In this document: positions 17,845 through 25,897 of the stretch, in pieces | How positions within the stretch are numbered: position 1 is the first letter of the stretch | How the letters are laid out: every line of letters begins with the position of its first letter | From: Bradyrhizobium sp. CCGE-LA001 | Lineage (GTDB): Bacteria; Pseudomonadota; Alphaproteobacteria; Rhizobiales; Xanthobacteraceae | Length of the DNA stretch: 64,000 nt | Direction of reading: 5' to 3' | NCBI RefSeq assembly: GCF_000296215.2 | Contig: NZ_CP013949.1 | Coordinates: forward strand, 3,775,501-3,839,500 | Notes under the pieces: model-generated | The model's database searches: none | What the model was told of the DNA's origin: nothing | Seen by the model: only the letters and a program-made list of their open reading frames with translations | Made by a program: the position numbers and the translations under genes

Positions 17845-18450
17845 GTGGTACTTGAAGAGACCGTCCGCACCGCCCCCGGCTATGTGCGGACCCTGAGCCA
17901 GCAGGAAGAATTGCCGCTTTTGCGCGATCACCTGCTGAGGCTCGATGCCGGCAGCCGGCACGACCGTTTCAACGGTTTCCTCGACGACAGCTTCATCGAG
18001 CGTTACGCCGCCCGCTGCGCCGAAGATGGCACCGTGATCGTCGCCTACATAGTCGATGGTGTGGTCCGCGGTGCCGCTGAGCTGCATCCGCCGGAGGACG
18101 ATTCGCTGCCCGAGGTCGCCTTCAGCGTCGAGGCCTCCGCGCGCCGCCAGGGCGTCGGCACCGTGCTGTTCCGCCGCCTGATCGCGGAGGCGCGCTGGAA
18201 GGGCTATAAGCGCCTGCGCATCACCACGGGCGCGGAGAATCACGCCATGCGGGCGCTCGCCAGGAAGTTCGGTGCGCATCTGCAATTCCGCCATGGCGAA
18301 TCGACCGGCACGATCGATCTCGCCAAGACGCCCGAGGCAGAGCTCGCCGATCTCGCGGCCTCGCCGTTCACGGCGGGCCGGGCCTTGCTCAGCCTCAATT
18401 CGACCTGCTGGAAGATCATCTCCAGCATGTATGGCAAGCGCGCCGCGTGA
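17845..18450 (+). CDS. GNAT-family N-acetyltransferase
   Basis: A 201-residue acetyltransferase. The acetyl-CoA loop is ARRQGVGTVLFRRL (about residues 92-105), after a FSVEASA strand, and a later segment AMRALARKFG is typical of the fold. The acceptor is unknown. It starts at GTG 17845 after AAGAGGAG. A rho-independent terminator follows directly, so this is a single-gene unit. Confidence 0.85.
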   Translation: MVLEETVRTAPGYVRTLSQQEELPLLRDHLLRLDAGSRHDRFNGFLDDSFIERYAARCAEDGTVIVAYIVDGVVRGAAELHPPEDDSLPEVAFSVEASARRQGVGTVLFRRLIAEARWKGYKRLRITTGAENHAMRALARKFGAHLQFRHGESTGTIDLAKTPEAELADLAASPFTAGRALLSLNSTCWKIISSMYGKRAA

Positions 18451-18456
18451 ATCAAA

Positions 18457-18485
18457 AAGCGGACCGGCAAGGCCGGTCCGCTTTC
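18457..18485 (+). terminator. rho-independent terminator
   Basis: Stem AAAGCGGACCGGC / GCCGGTCCGCTTT with a short loop and a few T residues, just after the GNAT stop. The poly-A/poly-T symmetry lets it work on both strands, so it may also end the convergent gene. Confidence 0.85.
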
Positions 18486-18512
18486 GTATTTCAGGTAATG
18501 ATAAGGGACCGC

Positions 18513-18818
18513 TCAGGTCCCAGTGCGCTTGTCGTTGCCGAAGCGGCGGACGACACGGCGCTCGACGACCACGGAGCGCTGCGCGCCCTGTTCGCCGGCG
18601 ATCACGCGGGTCGCGGTGATGCGGCTGTTGGTACGCGCCTGCTTCTTCACTTCGGCCTGGACGACATCGAGCGGCATCCCCATCAAGGCGGCGGCGATCT
18701 CGGCCTGCTGCTCCTGATCGTCGGTGATGCCGACGGCCGCGAAGATCGCCTCGTCCAGGGTGGGCGGATCGTGGCGCACGCGCCGCGTGCCATATTTGGT
18801 ATTCCAGTCTGCGTTCAT
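18513..18818 (-). CDS. small protein of unknown function
   Basis: A 101-residue acidic-then-basic soluble protein. Its middle part, TLDEAIFAAVGITDDQEQQAEIAAALMGMP, is helical, and the C-terminal third is basic, with RVVRRFGNDKR. This resembles small rhizobial proteins that may bind nucleic acid, but no family is recognised. ATG 18818 opens the conserved-looking MNADWNTKYG start. The longer frame to 18872 lacks support. Confidence 0.6.
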   Translation of the reverse strand: MNADWNTKYGTRRVRHDPPTLDEAIFAAVGITDDQEQQAEIAAALMGMPLDVVQAEVKKQARTNSRITATRVIAGEQGAQRSVVVERRVVRRFGNDKRTGT

Positions 18819-18914
18819 AGACGGCCTCGTTTCGATGCCGGGATACCTAGTGCCGCGAATGGTGCATTGCAATATGAAATCGGTGTGGCATCTCAGCTAT
18901 GCACCGGTCAAGTG

Positions 18915-19601
18915 TCACGGCGGTGACGCGACACCTGCACCGGCCTCAACCCGTTGCTGCGGCCAGCGTTTCAAAGCCGCCTGTCCCGCCTCGGTCAGGC
19001 CGTAGATTCCCCGTTCGGCCCGCGCGAACCAGCCATACACATTATTAAGCAAGATCTTGCCTGCATCGGGGCAGCGCTCGCGCAGCTCGCTCACGCGCCT
19101 CGGGCCGTCGGCGAGTGCCGAGGCACAGGTTAGCGCCTGCTGCCGATAGGCCGTCATGATCGGCGAGCGGGTGCTGCCGCCGAGCACGGGATCCCCCTGA
19201 CGCCTTTGGTGTTCGGCGACGAGGCGCGAGCGCACCTTCGGCTCGCGGCGGGGCGCCGCCGTCGGCGGTTTCACCAGCACCTCGACCTGGCCGCGATCGG
19301 TGACCCCGAGCATGCCGAAGCCGAGGCGGCGGCAGAGATTGCGGTAGCGTGCATCGCTCTCGCGCCCCTTGCCGCGGGCCGACATCTTCGCGGCGATCCA
19401 GACCTCGTCGCCGGCCGGCGCGCGGTCAACCGCCTGCAGGATCAGCTCGAGATTGAAGGCGAGCTTGAGCTCGCCGATCACCACGACAGGTGGGTCGCCG
19501 GCGCTGAGGCCGACGAGATCGCAGCCGCCGATCTCCCCCTTGACCGTGAAGCCGAGCTCTTCGAGGAAGCGTTTGACGGGCAGGTAAAGCGCAGTTTCCA
19601 A
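18915..19601 (-). CDS. DUF2161 protein, PD-(D/E)XK nuclease-like
   Basis: A 228-residue protein. The N-terminal 110 residues carry a likely PD-(D/E)XK core: the catalytic strands read GGCDLVG and VVVIGELKLAF (E-x-K near residue 45), with QAVDRA after it. The C-terminal third (from about residue 150) has a winged-helix look, with REECPD-type turns and YGLTEAGQAALKRW. This matches the DUF2161 putative phosphodiesterase family. The role is unknown. It could be a repair or restriction-like nuclease, though no methylase or defence genes adjoin. Confidence 0.75.
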   Translation of the reverse strand: METALYLPVKRFLEELGFTVKGEIGGCDLVGLSAGDPPVVVIGELKLAFNLELILQAVDRAPAGDEVWIAAKMSARGKGRESDARYRNLCRRLGFGMLGVTDRGQVEVLVKPPTAAPRREPKVRSRLVAEHQRRQGDPVLGGSTRSPIMTAYRQQALTCASALADGPRRVSELRERCPDAGKILLNNVYGWFARAERGIYGLTEAGQAALKRWPQQRVEAGAGVASPP

Positions 19602-19698
19602 GGAAATATCCGGTCGGAGAATCAGTTGGGAGCAGTCTAGAGCCTTCTCGGCTCAGATTGAATCGGAGCCGCCGCGCGGTGCTGCCGGCCCAGCTTAT

Positions 19699-20379
19699 CT
19701 ACACCCGTCCGCCCACTGGAATCAGCGCGCCGGTGACGCCGCTTGCGGCGTCGCTGGCGAGGAACAGGATGACGTCGGCGAGCTCCTGCGGCGTCACCCA
19801 TTTGGAGACGTCGGCTTTGGGCATGTCCGCGCGGTTGGCCTTGGTGTCGATGATCGAGGGCAGCACCGCGTTCACGGTCACCTTGCCTTTCCACTCATTG
19901 GCGAGTGCCTCGGTGAGGCGATGCACACCTGCCTTCGAGGCTGCATAGGCTCCCATGCCGCTGCCGGCCTGCAGCGCGCCCATGGCGCCGATATTGACGA
20001 TGCGGCCGGCCTTGGACGCGGCGAGGTGCGGCAGCGCCGCGCGCGAGGTGTTGAGCGCGGTCAGGACGTTCAGCGCATGCATGCGCTGCCACGTCGCGAT
20101 GTCGCCCTCGCCAACGGTCTCGAAGGCGAAGCCGCCCGCGATGTTGATCAGCGCATCGAGCTTGCCAAAGTGCTTTGCCGCCGCCTCGACCGCGGCCTTC
20201 GCCTGCGCCGCGTCGGAGAGGTCGACGCCGCCGATCTCGATGCTGTCAGCGGTTGGGGGAACTTGCGAGGGGACATGATCGATGCCGGCCACGCGCGCGC
20301 CGCGTGACTGCGCGGTCTCGGCGACGACCTTGCCAAGCGCGCCGAGCGCACCGGTGACGACAATGACTTTTCCCTGCAC
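19699..20379 (-). CDS. short-chain dehydrogenase/reductase
   Basis: A 226-residue classical SDR. The cofactor loop is TGALGALG (residues 9-16), NIAGG follows near residue 85, and the active site is a YAASKAG motif near 145 with upstream Ser/Gly. The acidic residue after strand 2 (IDHVPSQ) suggests NAD rather than NADP. The substrate is unknown. It is divergent from the SGNH hydrolase with 118 bases between. Confidence 0.85.
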   Translation of the reverse strand: MQGKVIVVTGALGALGKVVAETAQSRGARVAGIDHVPSQVPPTADSIEIGGVDLSDAAQAKAAVEAAAKHFGKLDALINIAGGFAFETVGEGDIATWQRMHALNVLTALNTSRAALPHLAASKAGRIVNIGAMGALQAGSGMGAYAASKAGVHRLTEALANEWKGKVTVNAVLPSIIDTKANRADMPKADVSKWVTPQELADVILFLASDAASGVTGALIPVGGRV

Positions 20380-20497
20380 GAAACTCTCCGTCGTTTCAGT
20401 TCGCGCGGACTATTGCTCCGCTTGAATTGGACTTGCAATGGCGGCGGCTTCAAGGCTGAATGGATGCTACAACCTTGGATGGCGGGAGGGGATTGAT

Positions 20498-21235
20498 ATG
20501 TCCGAGAGTCTGCCTGCGGTCGACTTCCCCCGAGACATCATCAAACTGCAATACCCACTACGAAATTTCGTCGAAGCGCTGCGCGGGGAAGGTCCGGTTC
20601 GTATCGTCGCGATGGGGTCATCTTCGACCGCCGGTCGCGCAGACGTCGTACCCTATCCCTCTCGGTTGGAGATGTATCTGCGGCAGAACTACTCCGACCA
20701 CCTGCCGAAAGTTCGGATCGACGTTTTGAATAGAGGCAAAGGCGGAGAAGAAGCGCCGAAAGAGCTCAAGCGCTTTGATGCAGACATTTTCAAAGACGAG
20801 CCGACCGTGGTGCTTTGGCAGATCGGCACCAACGCCGTCTTTCGCAAGCAGGACTTCGACTTCAATGGGGTCGTCGACAAGATTGCCGAGGGCGTGTGTC
20901 TACTCGGCAAGCATCCGATGGACGTCGTGTTGATCGACCCGCAATATGTCACAGCCATGCTTCGCGACGACAAGGCGGAGCTTTCAGAGAAGATGGTTTC
21001 GGAGATCCGCAGGATCGCCGCTGATGCGAAGATAAATGTGTTTCAGCGCTGGGCTCTGATGCGACATTGGCACGTGAGCAACGGCGTCTCATTTGAGCAA
21101 TTGCTCGATCCCACGGATGGCGACAAGCTCCATCAAAGCGACTGGAGCACGCTCCAGATCTCCAAGGCGCTGTGCAATTCGATTGTTGATGCCAGTGTAG
21201 CGGCGAGCTGGTTACCCGCCGAATGGAAATCCTGA
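20498..21235 (+). CDS. SGNH/GDSL-type hydrolase
   Basis: A 245-residue SGNH esterase-like protein without a signal peptide. The first block reads AMGSSSTAG, replacing GDS by GSS, which is seen in some SGNH families. The third block contains WQIGTNA with the conserved Asn, and LHQSDW near residue 215 offers the catalytic His. ATG 20498 follows GGAGGGG at good spacing. The substrate is unknown. Base use is a little less GC-rich than its neighbours. Confidence 0.78.
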   Translation: MSESLPAVDFPRDIIKLQYPLRNFVEALRGEGPVRIVAMGSSSTAGRADVVPYPSRLEMYLRQNYSDHLPKVRIDVLNRGKGGEEAPKELKRFDADIFKDEPTVVLWQIGTNAVFRKQDFDFNGVVDKIAEGVCLLGKHPMDVVLIDPQYVTAMLRDDKAELSEKMVSEIRRIAADAKINVFQRWALMRHWHVSNGVSFEQLLDPTDGDKLHQSDWSTLQISKALCNSIVDASVAASWLPAEWKS

Positions 21236-21979
21236 TCACGCCTGCAGATAGCGCTCCTTCAGCGCGGTCCGCTCGACCGTGCCGAGCTTGAGAGCGTCAC
21301 GCAAATAGGTTTCGATATCGCCATAGTCCTGGCCGACGGCTTCGAATGCAGCTGCGAGGTAAGAGGCCTCGACGCTGCCGATGGCATTGCGGACGTCCTC
21401 CGGCAGATCGATGGCCGCCGTCGCATCGCGCTTATAGTGCTGGTTGGTGAGCAGGTAGTCCTCGGCGATGACATCGTCGGGCACGCCGAGCGCATGCAGG
21501 ATCAGCGCGCTGGCAAAGCCGGTGCGGTCCTTGCCTGCCGTACAATGGATCACGAGCGGCGCGTGATCTTCCAGGAGGTGGCCGAACAGGCTGCGAAAGC
21601 TGTCCGTATTGTGGCGAACGTAGTTGCGATAGGATTCGCGCATCAGCTCCAGCGCGACCGGCGCCGTCAGCGTACCCTTCGCGAGCTCGGCGCGTAGCGC
21701 GGCGACCACGGTCGGCTCGATCGGCAGCGAGTGAACCGTGATCTCGTTGACGACGCAGATGCCGGCCGCGCGCTCCTCGCGTCCACGAAAGTCGAACGCG
21801 CTTCGCACTCCCAGCGCTCGGACGATCTCGATATCGGCTGCGGTGAGCTGGCCGAGGTGGTTGGAGCGGAAGATGTGCCGCCAGCGTGTGGTACGGCCGT
21901 CGACGGTCGGATAGCCGCCGAGATCGCGAAAATTGCTGGCGCCTTGCAGAGCGAGATGGCGGGCGGGGGAGTCGGACAT
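21236..21979 (-). CDS. tyrosine-protein phosphatase (Tyr_phosphatase3 type)
   Basis: A 247-residue cysteine phosphatase. The P-loop signature is VIHCTAGKDRTG (about residues 141-152). The N-terminal block NFRDLGGYPTVDGR is diagnostic of the bacterial family that includes secreted lipid/tyrosine phosphatases. No signal peptide is present. Its stop codon directly abuts that of the SGNH hydrolase, so the genes are tightly convergent. Confidence 0.88.
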   Translation of the reverse strand: MSDSPARHLALQGASNFRDLGGYPTVDGRTTRWRHIFRSNHLGQLTAADIEIVRALGVRSAFDFRGREERAAGICVVNEITVHSLPIEPTVVAALRAELAKGTLTAPVALELMRESYRNYVRHNTDSFRSLFGHLLEDHAPLVIHCTAGKDRTGFASALILHALGVPDDVIAEDYLLTNQHYKRDATAAIDLPEDVRNAIGSVEASYLAAAFEAVGQDYGDIETYLRDALKLGTVERTALKERYLQA

Positions 21980-22061
21980 GGGAATGAACTTGGGATCGGC
22001 TTGGGTTATGGTTCCACTGGATGCGCTGCGGCGTCCTTAGAGTCCATTACAGGGGGTGATC

Positions 22062-22388
22062 GTGGACCGACACAAGGCCATTGTTTTGGCCGTCGCCATG
22101 CTGTTGGCCGGAATTTTGGAGACCCCGCCGGCCGATGCACAGACGTTCCAGACCTATCGCTGCGCCGATGGTACGCAGTTCATCGTCGGGTTTTATGACG
22201 GCGACAAGCGCGCCTTCCTCCAGATCGACGGCGAACCGGTAACGCTGGCCAAGCGGCTGGCGGTTTCGGGGGCGCGCTATTCGGGGGCGGGGGTCACACT
22301 GAAGATTCCCAAGACCGGCCCCACCACGGTGAAACATCTAAAGCGGCCGGTCACCGCGTGCGCGGTGATCGAAAAGCCCGCGATCTAG
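22062..22388 (+). CDS. MliC-like exported protein
   Basis: A 108-residue exported protein. After a signal peptide ending near ADAQ, the mature part has YRCADGTQFIVGFYDGDKRA, LQIDGEPVTLAKR and SGARYSGAG, the pattern of the MliC/PliC lysozyme-inhibitor fold (Cys pair, Tyr, SGxRY). It could protect peptidoglycan from host lysozyme, which is inference from family. GTG 22062 is preferred over GTG 22056 because AGGGGG then lies at correct spacing. A terminator follows. Confidence 0.7.
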   Translation: MDRHKAIVLAVAMLLAGILETPPADAQTFQTYRCADGTQFIVGFYDGDKRAFLQIDGEPVTLAKRLAVSGARYSGAGVTLKIPKTGPTTVKHLKRPVTACAVIEKPAI

Positions 22389-22408
22389 CCGGGACGACTG
22401 CTGGAATC

Positions 22409-22445
22409 AAAAAGGGCCGAAACACCGTTGTTTCGACCCTTTTTC
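22409..22445 (+). terminator. rho-independent terminator
   Basis: Stem AAAGGGCCGAAAC / GTTTCGACCCTTTT with one C-A mismatch and a T-run, 20 bases after the MliC-like gene. The matching A-run on the left would let it serve the convergent gstI-like gene too. Confidence 0.85.
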
Positions 22446-22491
22446 GAGCTGCCGCCTGTTGCCCGCGGCGGTTTCAAACCGACCATAGGCA

Positions 22492-22695
22492 TCAGCGATC
22501 CCATTTCGGCTTGGCTTCGTCGATTGCTTCCTGGTGATACCAGCTTTCGCTGCAGATCGAGACGTTCGCGGGAAGCGAGCCGTGATCAGCAGGAAGACGG
22601 GTCTCGCCATCGCGGCGTCCGGCGAGAGCCGCGCGGCCCCCGACGGGGAATTGGTAGATCTTCGCAGATCCGTGACTCAGACCATTGTTCATCAT
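22492..22695 (-). CDS. GstI-like small protein (DUF2735 type) divergent from glnII
   Basis: A 67-residue protein starting MMNNGLSHGSAKIYQFPVGG, with a RAALAGRRDGE segment and a conserved-looking SESWYHQEAI tail. It belongs, as far as I can tell from memory, to the DUF2735 group. It is transcribed away from glnII, the arrangement of gstI in Rhizobium leguminosarum, whose 63-residue product blocks translation of glnII mRNA. Position, size and orientation all match, so a role in nitrogen-responsive control of glnII is likely. The start at 22695 is set by AAGGAGAA 6 bases upstream. The longer frame to 22854 has no such site. Confidence 0.75.
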   Translation of the reverse strand: MMNNGLSHGSAKIYQFPVGGRAALAGRRDGETRLPADHGSLPANVSICSESWYHQEAIDEAKPKWDR

Positions 22696-23234
22696 TGCGA
22701 TTCTCCTTGGTCGAAGCGCCTTGGCCTCCATGGTGCGCCCGACTCGTTCGATTGTGGTTACTGGAATCCCCATATCGGCCGCGCCCCCCGATTTGAAAAG
22801 TGCTGAAAAGGAGATCAGTTGCCGCTCAATTTGTAGGCAGCACGCCTGCTGCATCTCTCAAGGCACCTTGTCAGTGACCAACGCTTGGGCTATTCCAAAG
22901 GTTGCTAGGCAGGGGCACCTGGCTTTGCGAAAATTGCTGGACGTTGATGCGCGTTTCATCGGCAACTTCCCGCACTGCGCCATCTGCTTCAGAATCGAGC
23001 GGTTTCCCCGGGATTTTTGCGGTGCAGCTTCACACGAAGGTGCGCGGCTATGACGCACGCCGGTTCAGGCGACACGCCACCAGCGCGGAGCGACCGACCG
23101 TGGTGGAAAACCGCCCGCACTGCGGCCCTTTGGCACGACAAATGCTTGTAGAGCGCCGGCCGATGATGGCCGGGTACAAAACGTTCGGGGGCTCCCAAGC
23201 CTCCAACCTTTCGCATCATCTACAGAGAGGCTCA
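22696..23234. other. 539-base divergent control region of gstI-like gene and glnII
   Basis: No convincing gene lies here. The plus frame that runs from 22902 into glnII has a composition unlike a protein N-terminus and crosses the sigma-54 promoter, so it is not used. Several GGTGC/TGCAC half-sites, for example near 23012 and 23038, could be NtrC contacts, but no full dyad was found. Confidence 0.6.
23130..23147 (+). promoter_or_regulatory. sigma-54 promoter of glnII
   Basis: TTGGCACGACAAATGCTT fits the -24/-12 consensus TGGCACG-N4-TTGCW with one change (A for T) and keeps the essential GG-N10-GC spacing (GG at 23132, GC at 23144). The start of transcription would be near 23157, giving a leader of about 78 bases. 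glnII of Bradyrhizobium is a known NtrC/sigma-54 target. Confidence 0.85.
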
Positions 23235-24269
23235 ATGACCAAGTATAAGCTCGAGTACATCTGGCTCGACGGATATACGCCGACTCCGAACTTGCGCGGC
23301 AAAACTCAGATCAAGGAATTCGCGTCGTTCCCGACGCTCGAGCAGCTTCCGCTCTGGGGCTTCGATGGCTCCTCCACCCAGCAGGCCGAAGGTCACAGCT
23401 CCGATTGCGTGCTGAAGCCGGTCGCCGTGTTCCCGGACGCCGCCCGCACCAACGGCGTGCTGGTGATGTGCGAAGTCATGATGCCCGATGGCAAGACCCC
23501 GCATCCGTCCAACAAGCGCGCCACCATCCTCGACGATTCCGGCGCCTGGTTCGGCTTCGAGCAGGAGTACTTCTTCTACAAGGACGGCCGTCCGCTCGGC
23601 TTCCCGACCGCCGGTTATCCTGCGCCGCAGGGCCCGTACTACACCGGCGTCGGCTATTCGAACGTCGGCGACGTCGCCCGCAAGATCGTCGAAGAGCATC
23701 TCGACCTCTGCCTCGCCGCCGGCATCAACCATGAAGGCATCAACGCGGAAGTCGCCAAGGGCCAGTGGGAATTCCAGATCTTCGGGAAGGGCTCCAAGAC
23801 CGCTGCCGACCAGATGTGGATGGCCCGCTATTTGATGCTGCGCCTCACCGAAAAGTACGGCATCGACATCGAGTTCCACTGCAAGCCGCTCGGCGACACC
23901 GACTGGAACGGCTCCGGCATGCACGCCAACTTCTCGACCGCCTATATGCGCGAAGTCGGCGGCAAGGAGTATTTCGAGGCGCTGATGGGTGCCTTCGAGA
24001 AGAACCTGATGGACCACATCGCCGTCTACGGCCCGGACAACGACAAGCGTCTGACCGGCAAGCACGAGACCGCGCCCTGGAACAAGTTCAGCTACGGCGT
24101 TGCCGACCGCGGCGCTTCGATCCGCGTTCCGCACTCCTTCGTCAACAACGGCTACAAGGGCTATCTGGAAGACCGTCGTCCGAACTCGCAAGGCGACCCC
24201 TACCAGATCGCTTCGCAGATCCTGAAGACGATCTCGTCCGTGCCGACCGACAAGAAGGCCGCGGCTTAA
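23235..24269 (+). CDS. glnII: glutamine synthetase type II
   Basis: A 344-residue eukaryote-type glutamine synthetase making glutamine from glutamate, ammonia and ATP, active as an octamer in the cytosol. Key motifs are WGFDGSSTQQA (residues 41-51), FEQEYFF (108-114), GINHEGINAEVAKGQWEFQ (163-181) and the loop KRLTGKHETAPWNKFSYG (271-288). It lacks the adenylylation-site tail of type I enzymes, so control is by transcription and, by analogy, by the GstI-like neighbour. ATG 23235 follows AGAGAGG. Type II enzyme beside type I is typical of Rhizobiales and some actinomycetes. Confidence 0.97.
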   Translation: MTKYKLEYIWLDGYTPTPNLRGKTQIKEFASFPTLEQLPLWGFDGSSTQQAEGHSSDCVLKPVAVFPDAARTNGVLVMCEVMMPDGKTPHPSNKRATILDDSGAWFGFEQEYFFYKDGRPLGFPTAGYPAPQGPYYTGVGYSNVGDVARKIVEEHLDLCLAAGINHEGINAEVAKGQWEFQIFGKGSKTAADQMWMARYLMLRLTEKYGIDIEFHCKPLGDTDWNGSGMHANFSTAYMREVGGKEYFEALMGAFEKNLMDHIAVYGPDNDKRLTGKHETAPWNKFSYGVADRGASIRVPHSFVNNGYKGYLEDRRPNSQGDPYQIASQILKTISSVPTDKKAAA

Positions 24270-24312
24270 GATCCTCCCGGCCCGGGCTGGGGGGCTGGCC
24301 CGGGTTGTCTCA

Positions 24313-24347
24313 ATCCGCCGGAGCGGCAACGCTCCGGCGGATTTTTT
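24313..24347 (+). terminator. rho-independent terminator of glnII
   Basis: Perfect stem ATCCGCCGGAGCG / CGCTCCGGCGGAT followed by TTTTTT. A second GC-rich hairpin (CCCGGGCT...GGCCCGGG, about 24279-24304) precedes it, so glnII ends in a double structure. Confidence 0.92.
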
Positions 24348-24461
24348 GCATTCTGATGACGGCTACCCTGCGGCCTGTCGGCGGGGCGCGCGAAACTTGT
24401 CCATTGCCGCCGAATGCGGGATAGACTGTAGCCGGATGCGCGCGGGCCGGGGACACGGCTG

Positions 24462-25163
24462 GTGATTGAAGGCTTCTACAAGGTGAGATTTCAGCTCGGC
24501 GACACTGTCGGCCGGGCCGTGATGCATGCCGGCAACGGCAAGCTGCTCGGCGGCAATTCGGCCTTCGCCCATATCGGTACCTACGAGAAGACCGACAGCG
24601 GCGTCGACGTCGTGATCAAGACCGTCCGCCACAACCCCGATCCGAACTACCGCGCCATGGCCGGCACCGACGATGCGACCTTGATCGCGAAGGGCTGGCC
24701 CGACGGCGATCTCTATCGCTTCAAAGGTGAGCTCAAGGAGCTGCCCGGGGTGCCGTTTCAATCGCTCATGACTCGGATCACGGAGGATGAAGTGGCGATC
24801 GCCGGCGGCGTCGGCGAGGCCGGAATCGTCGACGGTCTTTACTCGATTCATCTGCGTATGCTCGACGGCCTCGACGGCGGGCTCACCGGCGTGATGCTGC
24901 TCAATCAAGGCCGCATCCTCGGCGGCGATGCCGCGTTCTATTATCTCGGCAGCTACACCGCCGCGAAGGGACGCTGGAAAGGACAGATCCTCAATCTGGA
25001 GCACACGCCGGCCAAGGACGATCCGATCTTCGGCGGCCACGAGGTCGGCATCGGCTTCTCCGGCAGCTATGACAGCGAACAGGCGGTGCTGGAGGCGGCG
25101 GCGTTCACCGGCAAGCGCAGCCTGCGCCTGACCGCCGCGCTCAAGCTGATGCACCGCGCCTGA
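24462..25163 (+). CDS. protein with two GrlR-fold domains, paralogue 1
   Basis: A 233-residue protein made of two similar halves. Residues 2-70 (IEGFYKVRFQLG...LLGGNSAFAHIGTYEK) and 121-190 (VDGLYSIHLRML...ILGGDAAFYYLGSYT) each follow the pattern DGxYxx...G....G.ILGGDxxFxYxGxY of GrlR. GrlR is the small repressor of type III secretion in attaching-effacing E. coli, where it binds and blocks GrlA. No GrlA-like partner is nearby. A lipocalin-like binding role is an alternative. It starts at GTG 24462 and is followed after 18 bases by a ModA-like gene. A paralogue lies at 27515. Confidence 0.75.
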   Translation: MIEGFYKVRFQLGDTVGRAVMHAGNGKLLGGNSAFAHIGTYEKTDSGVDVVIKTVRHNPDPNYRAMAGTDDATLIAKGWPDGDLYRFKGELKELPGVPFQSLMTRITEDEVAIAGGVGEAGIVDGLYSIHLRMLDGLDGGLTGVMLLNQGRILGGDAAFYYLGSYTAAKGRWKGQILNLEHTPAKDDPIFGGHEVGIGFSGSYDSEQAVLEAAAFTGKRSLRLTAALKLMHRA

Positions 25164-25181
25164 TCGCGACAGGAATCGGAA

Positions 25182-25865
25182 ATGGAAAGCGTGCGCATGC
25201 TCTCGACGCTCGGCCTGATGGGCGCGATGCGCAGCCTGTCCTTGGCCTTCGAGGCCAGGAGCGGCATCCGTGTCGAGGCCGATTTCGCGCCTACCCTGGC
25301 GCTGCTCAAGCGGCTGCGCGACGGTGAGGCCGCCGATCTCGTGATCCTCACGCGCGAGGGGCTCGACGAGATGCTTGGAGAGGGTCGTGTTGTCGCCGAC
25401 GGTGCGGCTGACCTCGCGCGCTCCTATGTCGGCATCGCCGTGCGGGCGGGGCAGGCGAACCCTGATATCGCCAGCGAAGCCGCGCTGCGCAAGACGCTGC
25501 TCGCGGCGCGGTCGGTCGCCTATTCGCGGCTCGGCGCCAGCGGCGTCTACTTCGCCCAGTTGATCGTGCGGATGGGGATTGCGGCCGAGGTCAATGCTAA
25601 GGCCACCATCGTGGAGCAGGGCTTCACGGCGGAGCGGCTGGTGAGCGGCGAGGCCGATCTCGCCGTGCAGCAGATCAGCGAGCTGAAGCAGGTCGGCAGC
25701 ATCGAGGTGGTCGGCCCGATCCCGCACGATCTGCAGACACCGGCCGTGTTCTCCGCCGGCCGCATGGCAAATGCGAAACACCCCGAAGCCGCCGAGCGGC
25801 TGCTGCGCTATCTGGCATCGCCTGATGTCGTGCCCGTGCTGCGCCAATCGGGACTCGAGCCTTGA
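25182..25865 (+). CDS. ModA-like substrate-binding domain protein, no signal peptide
   Basis: A 227-residue periplasmic-binding-protein type II fold similar to molybdate/anion-binding proteins. It shows the ARSGIRVEADFAPTLALLKRL opening, DLVILTREGLDEML, and SVAYSRLGASGVYF, where these proteins bind the anion. The usual secretion signal is missing: the frame starts directly at the first strand, and no upstream start adds one. It may therefore be a cytosolic sensor. Its stop lies 33 bases before the next start and 18 bases separate it from the GrlR-fold gene, so all three are likely one operon. Confidence 0.75.
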   Translation: MESVRMLSTLGLMGAMRSLSLAFEARSGIRVEADFAPTLALLKRLRDGEAADLVILTREGLDEMLGEGRVVADGAADLARSYVGIAVRAGQANPDIASEAALRKTLLAARSVAYSRLGASGVYFAQLIVRMGIAAEVNAKATIVEQGFTAERLVSGEADLAVQQISELKQVGSIEVVGPIPHDLQTPAVFSAGRMANAKHPEAAERLLRYLASPDVVPVLRQSGLEP

Positions 25866-25897
25866 ATTTGCCGGGGCGACGACGCAACGTGGCACCC

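Noticed and set aside
22902..23234. In-frame extension of glnII upstream to 22902
   Set aside because: It crosses the sigma-54 promoter, has no ribosome site and does not look like a protein N-terminus. ATG 23235 is placed after AGAGAGG and matches the family start.
23232..24329. 365-codon minus-strand frame across glnII
   Set aside because: It is an antisense shadow of glnII with no recognisable motif.
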